NCBI GenBank assembly: GCA_003155705.1
Contig: PMEC01000055.1
Span: forward strand, 54,123 to 68,149
Length of the DNA stretch: 14,027 nucleotides
Source: Bacteroidales bacterium
GTDB lineage: Bacteria; Bacteroidota; Bacteroidia; Bacteroidales; VadinHA17
Reading direction: 5' to 3'
This document shows positions 1-9,169 of this stretch, in pieces (the stretch's first letter is position 1; the number at the start of each line of letters is the position of its first letter). The notes below the pieces were generated by a model that had not been told where the DNA came from, did no database searches, and saw nothing but the letters and a program-made list of their open reading frames with translations. The position numbers were made by a program, and so were the translations under genes.

Positions 1-22
1 AAATTAATCAAGTAAGGCTAAA

Positions 23-3000
23 TTATTGTACAAGCGTAAATTTAAGACTGAAACCGAAGTTTGTGTTTGAAGTTGGAAATGTACTTGCAACAAATGGATT
101 ATTCATTGTGTGATCGGCAAATATTTGAAGATTAAACCTATCGCTCAGTTTATAATCGGCATTTGCTCCTATCGAAAATACTTTCTGACCAACAACTGGC
201 TGATCTACATCTTCAATCAGTTTTCTGGCAAGAGTCTTATTGTCTCTTATTGAGAAATCCAGTCTCACATTAAGATCACTTTTCAGTGCTTTCTGACCTC
301 CACCTGTACGTAAAATTATCTGAACATTATCGAATCTGTACCCTGCCCCTATTACAAGTTCATCACTCCTTGCATCTGCAATCTGATTACTTGTCAGGTT
401 AAGAGTAACTGTCCTTGACTTATTCCATTCAACTCTCGTCGTCAGGCTGTTTTTCCAGTTAAGATCAACATTTATGAGAGGACTGAACTGCTCATTTATT
501 GAAACAACATCCATCTCATATTGAGAAACAAAATTATCCTGAAGATTCCTCAGGTCGCTGAATCCTGAAATGTCAGGGAAGAAGTTAAGATTTGTTGAAA
601 ATGAACCGATAGAATAGGTGCTCCGGTACTGGTGGGAAATATTTACAGATCTGAAGATACTCTGAACAGATGACAGCTTCGACAAACCGTCAAAATTTAT
701 TCTCCAGTTTGGCATCATATGCAGGGCGGAAGGAAATGTCTCAAGAGTAACTTTATTGGGATCTGTTTTTGTATAGGCTGCAATGAAAGCCGGGATTAAT
801 ACTTCGCTGGAAGTTTCTCCATACCCACTTTTGTAAGGGCCATCTACAGGGTTACCGGTTATTGGGTCAATTTCAGGATTATACGACGGATCCGCGTTCT
901 CCCTTTCAAGAGCCCTTCTTTCAGATATTATTACAGTATTTCTTTTAAATGCCTCGAACGTAGGAGAAACATAATTATTGCTTTTTGATATTTTTTCAAA
1001 AGCAGTCCCCCATGAGATCACTGATATTGTGAAATTTCCATTAATCATACGGTTTCTAAGGCTGTCTGGAAAATTACCATTTACATCAGCAATATAATAA
1101 GCACTTACGGCTTCATTATATCTGCGGTCAGCAGAAAAGTCTATCCGCAAACCGGGAAATGGCTCAAAAAGACTTCTCAGTGATATCGTCTGGCTGGTGC
1201 TATACACTGCCGGAGTGTTTAGCAGAGTATCTTTAGAAAGCCAGCCTCTGTTGACAGCCTTATCAAAGAAATTTCTGTCATTGAAACCAAGAATAAAGGG
1301 CCAGCCTGGAGCCAGGGTATTATTGAAGCTTTCCATTCCCAGATATGAAGTCTGGGGCAGGTACCCCGGCAAAATTTGCCCTTCCTGTGAGGAATAGGTA
1401 AGGGTAAGATTTCTGAACCCCATCAATGCCCGGACAAAGTACTCTCCTGTAACAATCAGCGGATTTGGTTTTTTAGCAATTTTCCCCTCAACAAAAACTT
1501 TTGCACCATCAACCTGTTCATTTGCAGTAAAATTGACCCTGTTTTCATTAATAATTTCTACTTTGCCTTTCACCTCTGCTCCTTTGGAATCGATTACCTT
1601 CACAGTAACATCCTTTGATTTGAGGTTATGAAAAATTGCCCTGGCAATCTTGGCTTTGAAATTCACCTTGTCTTTTGAATATGTCACTGTCTTATACTCA
1701 GGTTTTGATCTCGAATGAGCATCCAGCCTTGTATTATTTTCAATGTTTTTAAGGAACTTAATTTTATTGTATAATGTTGTCAGATTTGCATTTGCGGAAA
1801 AAGAAAGATCATTATCATTCTTTATTGTATTACCCAGGTTAATATGCAAACTATCGGGGAATAACGGTCCTGCAAGCCAAGTATAATGTGCTCCGTACCT
1901 GATATTTGCATTTGTCCAGTCAAGCAGGGGCAGTTTGTTAACCGGAACATTATAATTAACATTAATGAAATGGTTATAATTGGTTGTCCGGCCAAAATTC
2001 CTGAGGTTCACAAGAACAGAATCACGCCAGGTTTTATACTCTTCAGGAAATCGTTTCTTATCGACTCCACCATCCGGCTGATCTATACGGGCAAGATCGG
2101 TCGCAGTAAAATCTACTTTAAGCTGTCGGGTAACATCCCACTTAAAATCATAGATCCTGCTCCAAACAAAATCTTTATTAAACGAAGGATTTATTTCCAG
2201 ATATGGATTATCAATATTTCTTGTTTTTATTTCATTGTAATACCAGCTCAGATCACTCCTGAATGAAACACTTTTAGGGAAGAGGTAAAAATTAAAATCT
2301 TTGACAAGTCTGAAAAGAGGGGAATTCAGGAATTGAAAATTCTTGAAAGGAGTAATATTGGCCGGCTGTCCTTCGAAATTATAGTTTATACCCCCTTTGA
2401 TGTCTTTCTCCAGGTTGATCTCAGTATTAATGTTACTCTGGTATATTTCATTGTAAGTATAGTTCACACTTAAGTTGGCCAAATCCCAGAAATGGGGGGT
2501 TTTTCCTCTTCTTGTTATACCGGCATTGCTGACAGTTATTGTTTTTCTTCTGATAAAATCCTCTGATATTGCTGCTATTGAATCTCTTGCAGCTTTATCT
2601 TTTGCAGCTTTCAGAGCATCACTAAGAAGTATATCCGGATCTAGCGGATTAAATTCCGGTTTAATCCTGCTTTCGGAATATCCGATATATACAGGGATTC
2701 TCACTCCTGCTTTTTCAGGGAAAAATTTACCAAGCTCAACCGTAGAGGAAATATCATATTTTAAAACCTGTTCCTTGCTCTGATCATTTACTTTACTATC
2801 AATACTTCCCCATCCCGGAGTACTTGTCTGACCTACAATATCGACAGATCCAAGATCTGCAAGACGAGTCTGAAGATGTCCATTTGCGGCCCATCCTCCA
2901 TCTTCAACAAAATCGCTGAGGCGAAGTTCATCCACCCATATTTCAGCTGATTTAGACGTCCCGTCATCCATTCCGGAACGGCGTGTTTTTATCGGATTCC

Positions 3001-6000
3001 TTACCCCTATCATAATGACCTTCAGATTGCTCAGGTTCGGGTTGCCGGAGACAGATATGCGGTTAGTACCATCATAATAGACAAAAACATCTGAAATACC
3101 CAGAGAAGAACCAGGCTCCTGTATTTTATTGTTTCTTGCCTGTTTGGCAGCCTGAAGGACTGAGAGATCAATATTAATACTGTTCTCAGTCGGCCAAACT
3201 ATTGTCCGTTGTGCATCATTATCATTATTGTATCTTCCTGGTGGTGTAACTTTTAATGGAATTTCATATTCATAAAAATTTCCTTTATAATCTGACCCGA
3301 TTCTAACGAAGAGAGTCAGATCATTGTCATGCAAAGGTTGTCCAATAATTGCTTCTTCGTGAACTTCCATCCTTAATCTGCGGTATTCCCTTATATCAAG
3401 ATTGACATTCTTGAAAGCTGCCCGGGCATCACCATCTGCGAGGTCATGCACACGAAGCACCATGGACTGTTCATTAAGTTGTCTCAGCTGAGGATTCTGT
3501 GGATCGGTTATCCTGTTGAAACCGGGAGGCAGAACATAATTCACCGGTTCTTTTCCTGAGTTTTCCTCTATACTGACAGAACTGATTTCAAATGACCCGT
3601 CTTCCGGTTCAGGAACGGTTAATCTTTCGCCACCTTCCATAAAAGAGATATTGTATTTTCTCCATTCAGCACGGACAAGATCCAGCTTGGCAAACCTCAT
3701 TACAACAGGTTGATTAAAATTTTTCAGGAACATCCTCATGAAGCGGATTGATTTGAAATCTTTTATGGTACCAATTACTTTTTCATAATCTGTTATAGGA
3801 ACTTTAAACTGATACCATTTTACTTTGGATTGCTTTCCATTTGCAAATGTTGCATTATATTCAACCTCGTCAACTATGTAATTAGATCCGACTTTCAGGT
3901 CCTGGGGTCGCATACTTACTTTGTATTGATAATAGCTTTCCGTCTCACTCAGAGTATTATCGTTGTTTATATCTTCCATATCAGGAAGAGTAGAACCGCT
4001 TGTGGGATAGCTTTCTTTTGACATTTCGGAGGTCGGGGAATTGCCATCTACACCATTGTAATTTTTGTACCTGTCAAGGATCCCCAGGTTTGCCCTGTCA
4101 AAATCTGAACCTCTGTAATAATGAAAATCATCTCCGGAAGGGTCTTTAAGAAGACTATCAAATACTTCCGGCTTAACAATAGCCTTTGATTTATTAAGGT
4201 AATTATTGAAAAACGTATCCTCATCAGAATCGCCAAGTCCGTCCAATCCAACATCCTGATATTGTCTTGATTGCAGGCTATTATCAAAAGCATGTACAAC
4301 AGCCTGAACAGTTGGAACCCTTCCCCAGGCTGTAGTGTCAACATTCGTAACAAGTGGAGAATTTGGTAAACCGTTTTCAAAACTCATTCGCGAATCGCGT
4401 AAGATATCTTCAGAAATATCTCCAAGATTAATATAAAAATCACCTCCGGGCTGGGTTGGATTATCCACGAACGGATCCATTACCCAGAATTGTACATACT
4501 GAATATTAGCCGTTTCAAAGTCGCTGGTCAGTATCTCGCGCATCATTCCTCCCCATCTTGAATCCGGGTTATTCAACCTGCCACTATTATTCATACCTGA
4601 AGAATAAGTACTCGGATCTGTATCAAAGTTGTATTGGCCCTTTTCATTGGGGTAATATGCGACATTCAAAACTGCGATAGTTGTGGGAATTCCCGTAGCG
4701 CTTTCTTTGTATGGAAATATTTCATTTTCATAGATCTCTCTAACAAAGTGACTCGACTGGGTATCCGGGTTTTTCTTTATATATTCAGGTGTGGAAGATC
4801 CATTACGGAGAAAGAGCGGATCGATAACATACCAGGCCAACTTAGCTCTGTTAAATCCGCTGGCAAGATTATTGTTCAAACGAGCTTCAGGAAAAAGATT
4901 ATCCTGACCCTGTGGAACACTTGAAATTGTCCATGCATTGAAAGACTTAAGGTCAAGAGGGATCTCACTTGATTCAAAATCATCAATATATGAATTACCG
5001 GCATTTGAAATAGCTTTTGAATGGCCGGGGATCAGATTGGCAAACTCCCCGAAAAAAGAGACTGAAGATGGAGCTTTGGTATTAATAAAGGGGATTTTAT
5101 CAACTATTTTTGTAAGTAATTGAGAGTTTGTTCTGTACGAAGTGTTTAAACCCCATATTGTATTGGAAATAGGCTCTTCTCCATAATTAACCTTCTGAGT
5201 GTAAGGTCTTTCATTAAGATGAAGAATTGTGCCTCCAATATCAAAATTATTAGACAGCTTATAATCGAGATGTGTACCGAGAAGGGTTTTTGTCTGAAAT
5301 CCGAAAAACTGGTTGCTCTCGAGGGATACCTGTATCGGAGTCTGAGAATCTATAAGAGCCTGATTAATAATCCTCACAGTACCCATGTTATAATCAACTG
5401 TGTAATCAGTATTTTCCGTAAGAGGAACGCCGCCGGCAGTAACCTTTACAGAACCTTGCGGAATACTTGTTGCATTAAGGCGGATTTCAGATCCGGCAGT
5501 AGAAGAGAACTGACCTGCAAGTTTGAATTTGTCCTTTTCTGCTATCTGCTTAGCCATTGTCTGTGTAGAATCATACAACTCCTGAAATACGTATTTATTG
5601 GCTATAACTGGATCTGCTATCTGTTTTCTAAGGTAACTGCCAAATGGTTCAATTACCGGGAATATTATCAGACCTCGAGCTGAATTTATAGTTAAACCCT
5701 CAATAAAATCAAAAACGCCATCGGGTTGCCTGTCGAGCTGTGAGTTAAGATTATCAAGCCCCATAACAAGAAGCAGAATTTTTTTTGATAGTAATCCTTC
5801 AGGAAGGTAATTTATAGAGTTACCTGTTTTATCATCCTGATATAATATGTCCAATTTAAAATCTTTCTTTTCCAACCTTCCGGTTCCAATGGAATAGATA
5901 TTCTTCATCATCAGGTTCCATGTAGGTAATTTTGGGCTCAATGTTGTACCCTTAATTAATTTCAAAAAAAGTGTCTGCGGAGCAGTAATTCCGTCAGTAG

Positions 6001-7462
6001 AAAATTCACCGACTTTAAAAATCTGACCATTAAGAGTATATTCAAAGGCAACAGCCAGGACTTCATCAGAATTAAGGGCTGTATTCAGTGATATATAACC
6101 CAGTTGTTTGTTAAAAGTGTACTCCCGGTCATCAAGTTTACGAGCATTAGCAATTTTTTCAAAATCCCGACCAATTTGAAACCCGGGATATAAACTACTG
6201 AAGATATCTGTAACTTTATCAATATCTCTTATCCCGGAATAGGTAGTAACCAGCTGATTATAAAGTGAATTTGTTCCGTTGTCAGGATTTTGACGGGCAC
6301 CGGAAGTTTGCTGAAAAGCCGGGATTTTATTATAAATATGACTCGCATTCTCTGCAAGGTCCATGAACGCTACAATATTTCTGTTGCTTGCGTCTTCAAA
6401 CCGGCTTGTTTTATTTGTTATCCAGACCTCTATGCGGTTAATATTAATACCTGAACTGACTACGGGCAGGTCTTTCAGAGCATTGTCATAAATATCTCTG
6501 AAATATTGTGAAAGGAAGAAATGCCTGTTAGCTTCATAATTGTCTCCTACAATTTCAAAATTACTAATCTGGGCACCTCCTTTTACAACCATAACAGATG
6601 ATTCACCCTTCTGTTGGGAAAGTACAGTAGTCATGGTAAGTTTTCCAAACTGCATCTCAGTTTTAAGACCGAAAAGGCTATAGCTTCCTGTAATAAGAGT
6701 ACCGGTCAGAGGCAATGTTACATCGCCGGCTTCTATTTTTTTAAGTATCTCATCTTCTTTCCCGGCATACTGAAGCTTTGTGCGGTTTTCGAATTCAAAC
6801 ATAGCATCAGTATTGTAGTTGACACCCAGTTTCAGCTTATCTCCAATTGTCCCTGTGACATTCATCTGGATTTTTTCTTTGAAGTCAAAGGTTGGAATTG
6901 TCCTGAGTTTCTCGGAAAGAGTAGGATTTTCAGTTTTTGAGATATTTATACCAAAAATCAGTTCGGCAGATCCCTGAGGAATAATGTTAATAGTATTGCT
7001 TCCAAAAATTTTATCAAAGGCTTCACCACCTACTTCAATTTGCGGAATAAGGGATGATTTGTATCCTGTAACATCTCCTCTGAGGCGAGATTCCCAATAA
7101 TCGCGCATTTCCTTATCATATTCATATTTCCTGAATTCTTCCGGACTCATATGAACAGGAGTTCGATAATCAAATGCACCAACTTTCTGATAAACAACAT
7201 ATTCGTTTTTTTCAGTGTTGTATATTACAGAAGATTTTATATTTGAAGGATTATCCAGGAATAGTGGCGATTTCTGAACGGGTTCCCACGGTATTCCCGA
7301 ATTATCATAAAGTTTCAGAATTGATTTCCTGGAAGTGTCTTGCTTCTGGGAATTTTGTGATGCAGTCTGACAATCTGCATCAGTGGACTGTAAGAAAAAG
7401 GCAGCAAACAGTACAAGATACAAAAACAGCAGTAGATTCTTATATGATATCCCTGATCCCAA
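23..7462 (-). CDS. sprA: SprA/Sov, type IX secretion system outer-membrane translocon
   Basis: A 2479-residue protein of the SprA (Sov) family, the very large outer-membrane beta-barrel through which type IX secretion substrates leave the cell; in gliding species it is also needed for adhesin export. What I see: an N-terminal signal peptide with a hydrophobic core at about residues 10-24 and no lipobox; a family-like segment near 212-290 (includes DAMFEFENR); a motif near 1509 (EIWVDELRLSDF, then GGWAA) typical of SprA; and a long C-terminal half rich in aromatic beta-strand-like segments, ending FGFSLKFTLVQ. The length is close to the roughly 2400 residues known for Flavobacterium SprA. Three acidic EF-hand-like loops start at residues 577, 1070 and 1164. 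The start is TTG at 7462: a TAG lies in frame at 7471-7469, and the first internal Met is residue 105, beyond the signal peptide. It follows ruvA by 18 bases. No frameshift or truncation is visible. Family assignment is very secure; domain borders are approximate. Confidence 0.96.
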   Translation of the reverse strand: MGSGISYKNLLLFLYLVLFAAFFLQSTDADCQTASQNSQKQDTSRKSILKLYDNSGIPWEPVQKSPLFLDNPSNIKSSVIYNTEKNEYVVYQKVGAFDYRTPVHMSPEEFRKYEYDKEMRDYWESRLRGDVTGYKSSLIPQIEVGGEAFDKIFGSNTINIIPQGSAELIFGINISKTENPTLSEKLRTIPTFDFKEKIQMNVTGTIGDKLKLGVNYNTDAMFEFENRTKLQYAGKEDEILKKIEAGDVTLPLTGTLITGSYSLFGLKTEMQFGKLTMTTVLSQQKGESSVMVVKGGAQISNFEIVGDNYEANRHFFLSQYFRDIYDNALKDLPVVSSGININRIEVWITNKTSRFEDASNRNIVAFMDLAENASHIYNKIPAFQQTSGARQNPDNGTNSLYNQLVTTYSGIRDIDKVTDIFSSLYPGFQIGRDFEKIANARKLDDREYTFNKQLGYISLNTALNSDEVLAVAFEYTLNGQIFKVGEFSTDGITAPQTLFLKLIKGTTLSPKLPTWNLMMKNIYSIGTGRLEKKDFKLDILYQDDKTGNSINYLPEGLLSKKILLLVMGLDNLNSQLDRQPDGVFDFIEGLTINSARGLIIFPVIEPFGSYLRKQIADPVIANKYVFQELYDSTQTMAKQIAEKDKFKLAGQFSSTAGSEIRLNATSIPQGSVKVTAGGVPLTENTDYTVDYNMGTVRIINQALIDSQTPIQVSLESNQFFGFQTKTLLGTHLDYKLSNNFDIGGTILHLNERPYTQKVNYGEEPISNTIWGLNTSYRTNSQLLTKIVDKIPFINTKAPSSVSFFGEFANLIPGHSKAISNAGNSYIDDFESSEIPLDLKSFNAWTISSVPQGQDNLFPEARLNNNLASGFNRAKLAWYVIDPLFLRNGSSTPEYIKKNPDTQSSHFVREIYENEIFPYKESATGIPTTIAVLNVAYYPNEKGQYNFDTDPSTYSSGMNNSGRLNNPDSRWGGMMREILTSDFETANIQYVQFWVMDPFVDNPTQPGGDFYINLGDISEDILRDSRMSFENGLPNSPLVTNVDTTAWGRVPTVQAVVHAFDNSLQSRQYQDVGLDGLGDSDEDTFFNNYLNKSKAIVKPEVFDSLLKDPSGDDFHYYRGSDFDRANLGILDRYKNYNGVDGNSPTSEMSKESYPTSGSTLPDMEDINNDNTLSETESYYQYKVSMRPQDLKVGSNYIVDEVEYNATFANGKQSKVKWYQFKVPITDYEKVIGTIKDFKSIRFMRMFLKNFNQPVVMRFAKLDLVRAEWRKYNISFMEGGERLTVPEPEDGSFEISSVSIEENSGKEPVNYVLPPGFNRITDPQNPQLRQLNEQSMVLRVHDLADGDARAAFKNVNLDIREYRRLRMEVHEEAIIGQPLHDNDLTLFVRIGSDYKGNFYEYEIPLKVTPPGRYNNDNDAQRTIVWPTENSINIDLSVLQAAKQARNNKIQEPGSSLGISDVFVYYDGTNRISVSGNPNLSNLKVIMIGVRNPIKTRRSGMDDGTSKSAEIWVDELRLSDFVEDGGWAANGHLQTRLADLGSVDIVGQTSTPGWGSIDSKVNDQSKEQVLKYDISSTVELGKFFPEKAGVRIPVYIGYSESRIKPEFNPLDPDILLSDALKAAKDKAARDSIAAISEDFIRRKTITVSNAGITRRGKTPHFWDLANLSVNYTYNEIYQSNINTEINLEKDIKGGINYNFEGQPANITPFKNFQFLNSPLFRLVKDFNFYLFPKSVSFRSDLSWYYNEIKTRNIDNPYLEINPSFNKDFVWSRIYDFKWDVTRQLKVDFTATDLARIDQPDGGVDKKRFPEEYKTWRDSVLVNLRNFGRTTNYNHFINVNYNVPVNKLPLLDWTNANIRYGAHYTWLAGPLFPDSLHINLGNTIKNDNDLSFSANANLTTLYNKIKFLKNIENNTRLDAHSRSKPEYKTVTYSKDKVNFKAKIARAIFHNLKSKDVTVKVIDSKGAEVKGKVEIINENRVNFTANEQVDGAKVFVEGKIAKKPNPLIVTGEYFVRALMGFRNLTLTYSSQEGQILPGYLPQTSYLGMESFNNTLAPGWPFILGFNDRNFFDKAVNRGWLSKDTLLNTPAVYSTSQTISLRSLFEPFPGLRIDFSADRRYNEAVSAYYIADVNGNFPDSLRNRMINGNFTISVISWGTAFEKISKSNNYVSPTFEAFKRNTVIISERRALERENADPSYNPEIDPITGNPVDGPYKSGYGETSSEVLIPAFIAAYTKTDPNKVTLETFPSALHMMPNWRINFDGLSKLSSVQSIFRSVNISHQYRSTYSIGSFSTNLNFFPDISGFSDLRNLQDNFVSQYEMDVVSINEQFSPLINVDLNWKNSLTTRVEWNKSRTVTLNLTSNQIADARSDELVIGAGYRFDNVQIILRTGGGQKALKSDLNVRLDFSIRDNKTLARKLIEDVDQPVVGQKVFSIGANADYKLSDRFNLQIFADHTMNNPFVASTFPTSNTNFGFSLKFTLVQ

Positions 7463-7480
7463 ACCGGCCTATATTCTGAA

Positions 7481-8062
7481 TTACAAGTTTTTAAGCGCCC
7501 GCTTAATCAGGTCCTCGACAGTCAGGTTTTTTTCATCTCTGATTATTTTTTCGAGGACTTTAGAAACAGCGCTTTTGGCAAACCCAAGCATCACTAAAGC
7601 AGATAACGCTTCTTCACGCTTAGTATTGTCTGCAAAAGTAAATATTTCACCGGTTGCGGATTGTTTGCCAACTTTGTCTTTCAGGTCAACAATTACTCTC
7701 TGAGCTGTTTTAAGTCCGATACCCTTAACACTTTTAAGAACATTCACATTCGATTCCATAATTGCTTTCTCCACTTCACCCGGAGTCAACGATGAGAGCA
7801 TCATTCTCGCTGTATTTGCTCCGATTCCTGTCACAGAGATAAGCAGGCGAAAAATATCCCGCTCTTCCTTGTCCGCAAAACCAAAGAGTTGGTGAGCATC
7901 CTCTCTTATTACCTCATGCACAAGAATTTTAGATTCTGATTTGCTATCGAGTTTAGAAAATGTGTTGACTGAAATATTTATGAAATACCCTATACCGCCG
8001 GTTTCAATTGTGACAGAAGTTGGATTTATTTCAGTAATAGTACCTTTAATGTAGTTTATCAT
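7481..8062 (-). CDS. ruvA: Holliday junction branch-migration subunit RuvA
   Basis: RuvA binds four-way DNA junctions as a tetramer and loads the RuvB motor for branch migration during recombination and repair. The protein has 193 residues, close to the usual 190-205. In order: an N-terminal OB-fold (about 1-63, starting MINYIKGTI), two helix-hairpin-helix motifs (VTGIGANTA at 77-85 and VKGIGLKTA at 112-120), a variable acidic/polar linker (about 130-147), and the C-terminal RuvB-contacting helices (about 148-193, with EALSALVMLGF). The ATG at 8062 overlaps the pdxA stop in an ATGA arrangement, which implies translational coupling. sprA follows after 18 bases; ruvA next to sprA is also found in other Bacteroidota. 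No ruvB or ruvC is in the window. Confidence 0.97.
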   Translation of the reverse strand: MINYIKGTITEINPTSVTIETGGIGYFINISVNTFSKLDSKSESKILVHEVIREDAHQLFGFADKEERDIFRLLISVTGIGANTARMMLSSLTPGEVEKAIMESNVNVLKSVKGIGLKTAQRVIVDLKDKVGKQSATGEIFTFADNTKREEALSALVMLGFAKSAVSKVLEKIIRDEKNLTVEDLIKRALKNL

Positions 8063-9165
8063 AGGGGTTGTTCTGCATTAAATATATCAGGGGGTAGTTC
8101 GTCAACATGATCAGACCGGATATCTATATCCTGATGTTTAAGAGGGTTCTGAGAAATATCTTTATATAGCTGCCTGTTTCTGAAGATGTCACATGCAAGA
8201 TAAATTGCCTGGCGGAATGAGTTCTCAGATGCTTCACCCTTACCAGCAATCGAAAAAGCGGTTCCATGAACCGGAGAAGTTCTGACTATGGAAAGCCCTG
8301 CAGTAAAATTGACACCGGTATCAAATGAAAGTGCTTTGAAGGGAGTTATCCCCTGATCGTGATACATAGCAAGTATTCCGTCAAAATTTGCAAATGAACC
8401 AGCGCCAAAGAATCCATCGGCGGGAAATGGTCCGAAAGCCAGAATACCATCCTGCTGGGCTCTCTGCATTGCCGGGATGATGGTATCTACCTCTTCCCTG
8501 CCTAATAATGAATTATCGCCGGCATGGGGGTTAAGTCCAAGAACTGCAATTCTCGGTTTGCGGATGGCAAAATCGACAAGGAGAGAATGGTTCATCAGTC
8601 TGATTTTTTTCAATACTGAATCGACAGTTATCATCTCAGAAACCTTATTAAGTGGAATATGCCCTGTAACTATTCCTATTTTAAGGCACTCGCTTATCAT
8701 AAACATAAGGGTTTCTTCACTATTGAATTTTGATTTAAGATATTCAGTATGACCCGGGAAATGAAACGAATCGGACTGTACATTATGTTTGTCAATAGGG
8801 GCCGTAATAAGAACATCAATTTTGCCCTCTTTGATATCCTCAACCGCCTTTTCAAGAGATATTAAAGCGCACTCTCCTCCATGAGCAGTTGACTTACCAA
8901 GCTCAACACGAACATTATCATCAAGGCAGTTGATCATATTAGCCCTTTTATGGTTTGCCTCATCAGCGGTTCTGATATTATTAAAGCTGAAATTATTAAT
9001 ATTCAAAGCCTTGCGATGATAAGCTGCAACTTTGGGAGATCCGTAAACTATAGGGACACATATTTCGTTTATTACCGGATCCATGAGTGCTTTGATGATA
9101 ACCTCGTATCCTATCCCGTTTATATCGCCCTGCGTTATTCCTGTTATAATTAATTTGGGTTCCAT
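8059..9165 (-). CDS. pdxA: 4-hydroxythreonine-4-phosphate dehydrogenase PdxA
   Basis: PdxA oxidises 4-(phosphooxy)-L-threonine with NAD(P); the product decarboxylates to 3-amino-2-oxopropyl phosphate, which PdxJ uses to make pyridoxine 5'-phosphate (DXP-dependent vitamin B6 synthesis, cytoplasm). The three metal-ligand histidines of the family are visible: His169 in TGHIPL, His214 in NPHAGDN and His269 in AMYHDQG. His139 in FPGHTEYL matches the substrate-binding His-Thr pair. The glycine-rich start (GDINGIGYEV, 13-22) and the C-terminal signature (FDTGVNFTAGLSIVRTSPVH, about 281-300) are intact. At 368 residues it is about 40 longer than the E. coli enzyme (329), mostly because of a polar tail after about residue 330. 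The start lies 4 bases after the pepA stop, with AGGTAG just upstream as a possible ribosome-binding site. It overlaps ruvA by 4 bases. Confidence 0.96.
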   Translation of the reverse strand: MEPKLIITGITQGDINGIGYEVIIKALMDPVINEICVPIVYGSPKVAAYHRKALNINNFSFNNIRTADEANHKRANMINCLDDNVRVELGKSTAHGGECALISLEKAVEDIKEGKIDVLITAPIDKHNVQSDSFHFPGHTEYLKSKFNSEETLMFMISECLKIGIVTGHIPLNKVSEMITVDSVLKKIRLMNHSLLVDFAIRKPRIAVLGLNPHAGDNSLLGREEVDTIIPAMQRAQQDGILAFGPFPADGFFGAGSFANFDGILAMYHDQGITPFKALSFDTGVNFTAGLSIVRTSPVHGTAFSIAGKGEASENSFRQAIYLACDIFRNRQLYKDISQNPLKHQDIDIRSDHVDELPPDIFNAEQPL

Positions 9166-9169
9166 TTTT

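Noticed and set aside
1886..2266. Plus-strand open frame of 126 codons opposite sprA
   Set aside because: It is antisense to the conserved SprA coding sequence, shows no recognisable domain, and has no promoter or neighbour supporting it; such frames are expected by chance opposite a 7.4-kb gene.
4048..4380. Minus-strand open frame of 110 codons within sprA in another frame
   Set aside because: It overlaps SprA in its acidic-loop region, and the translation shows no domain; an alternative-frame shadow.
5219..5683. Plus-strand open frame of 154 codons opposite sprA, cysteine-rich and hydrophobic in places
   Set aside because: It is the longest antisense frame, but its composition looks like a reversed beta-barrel coding strand, with no family match or start signals I can see.
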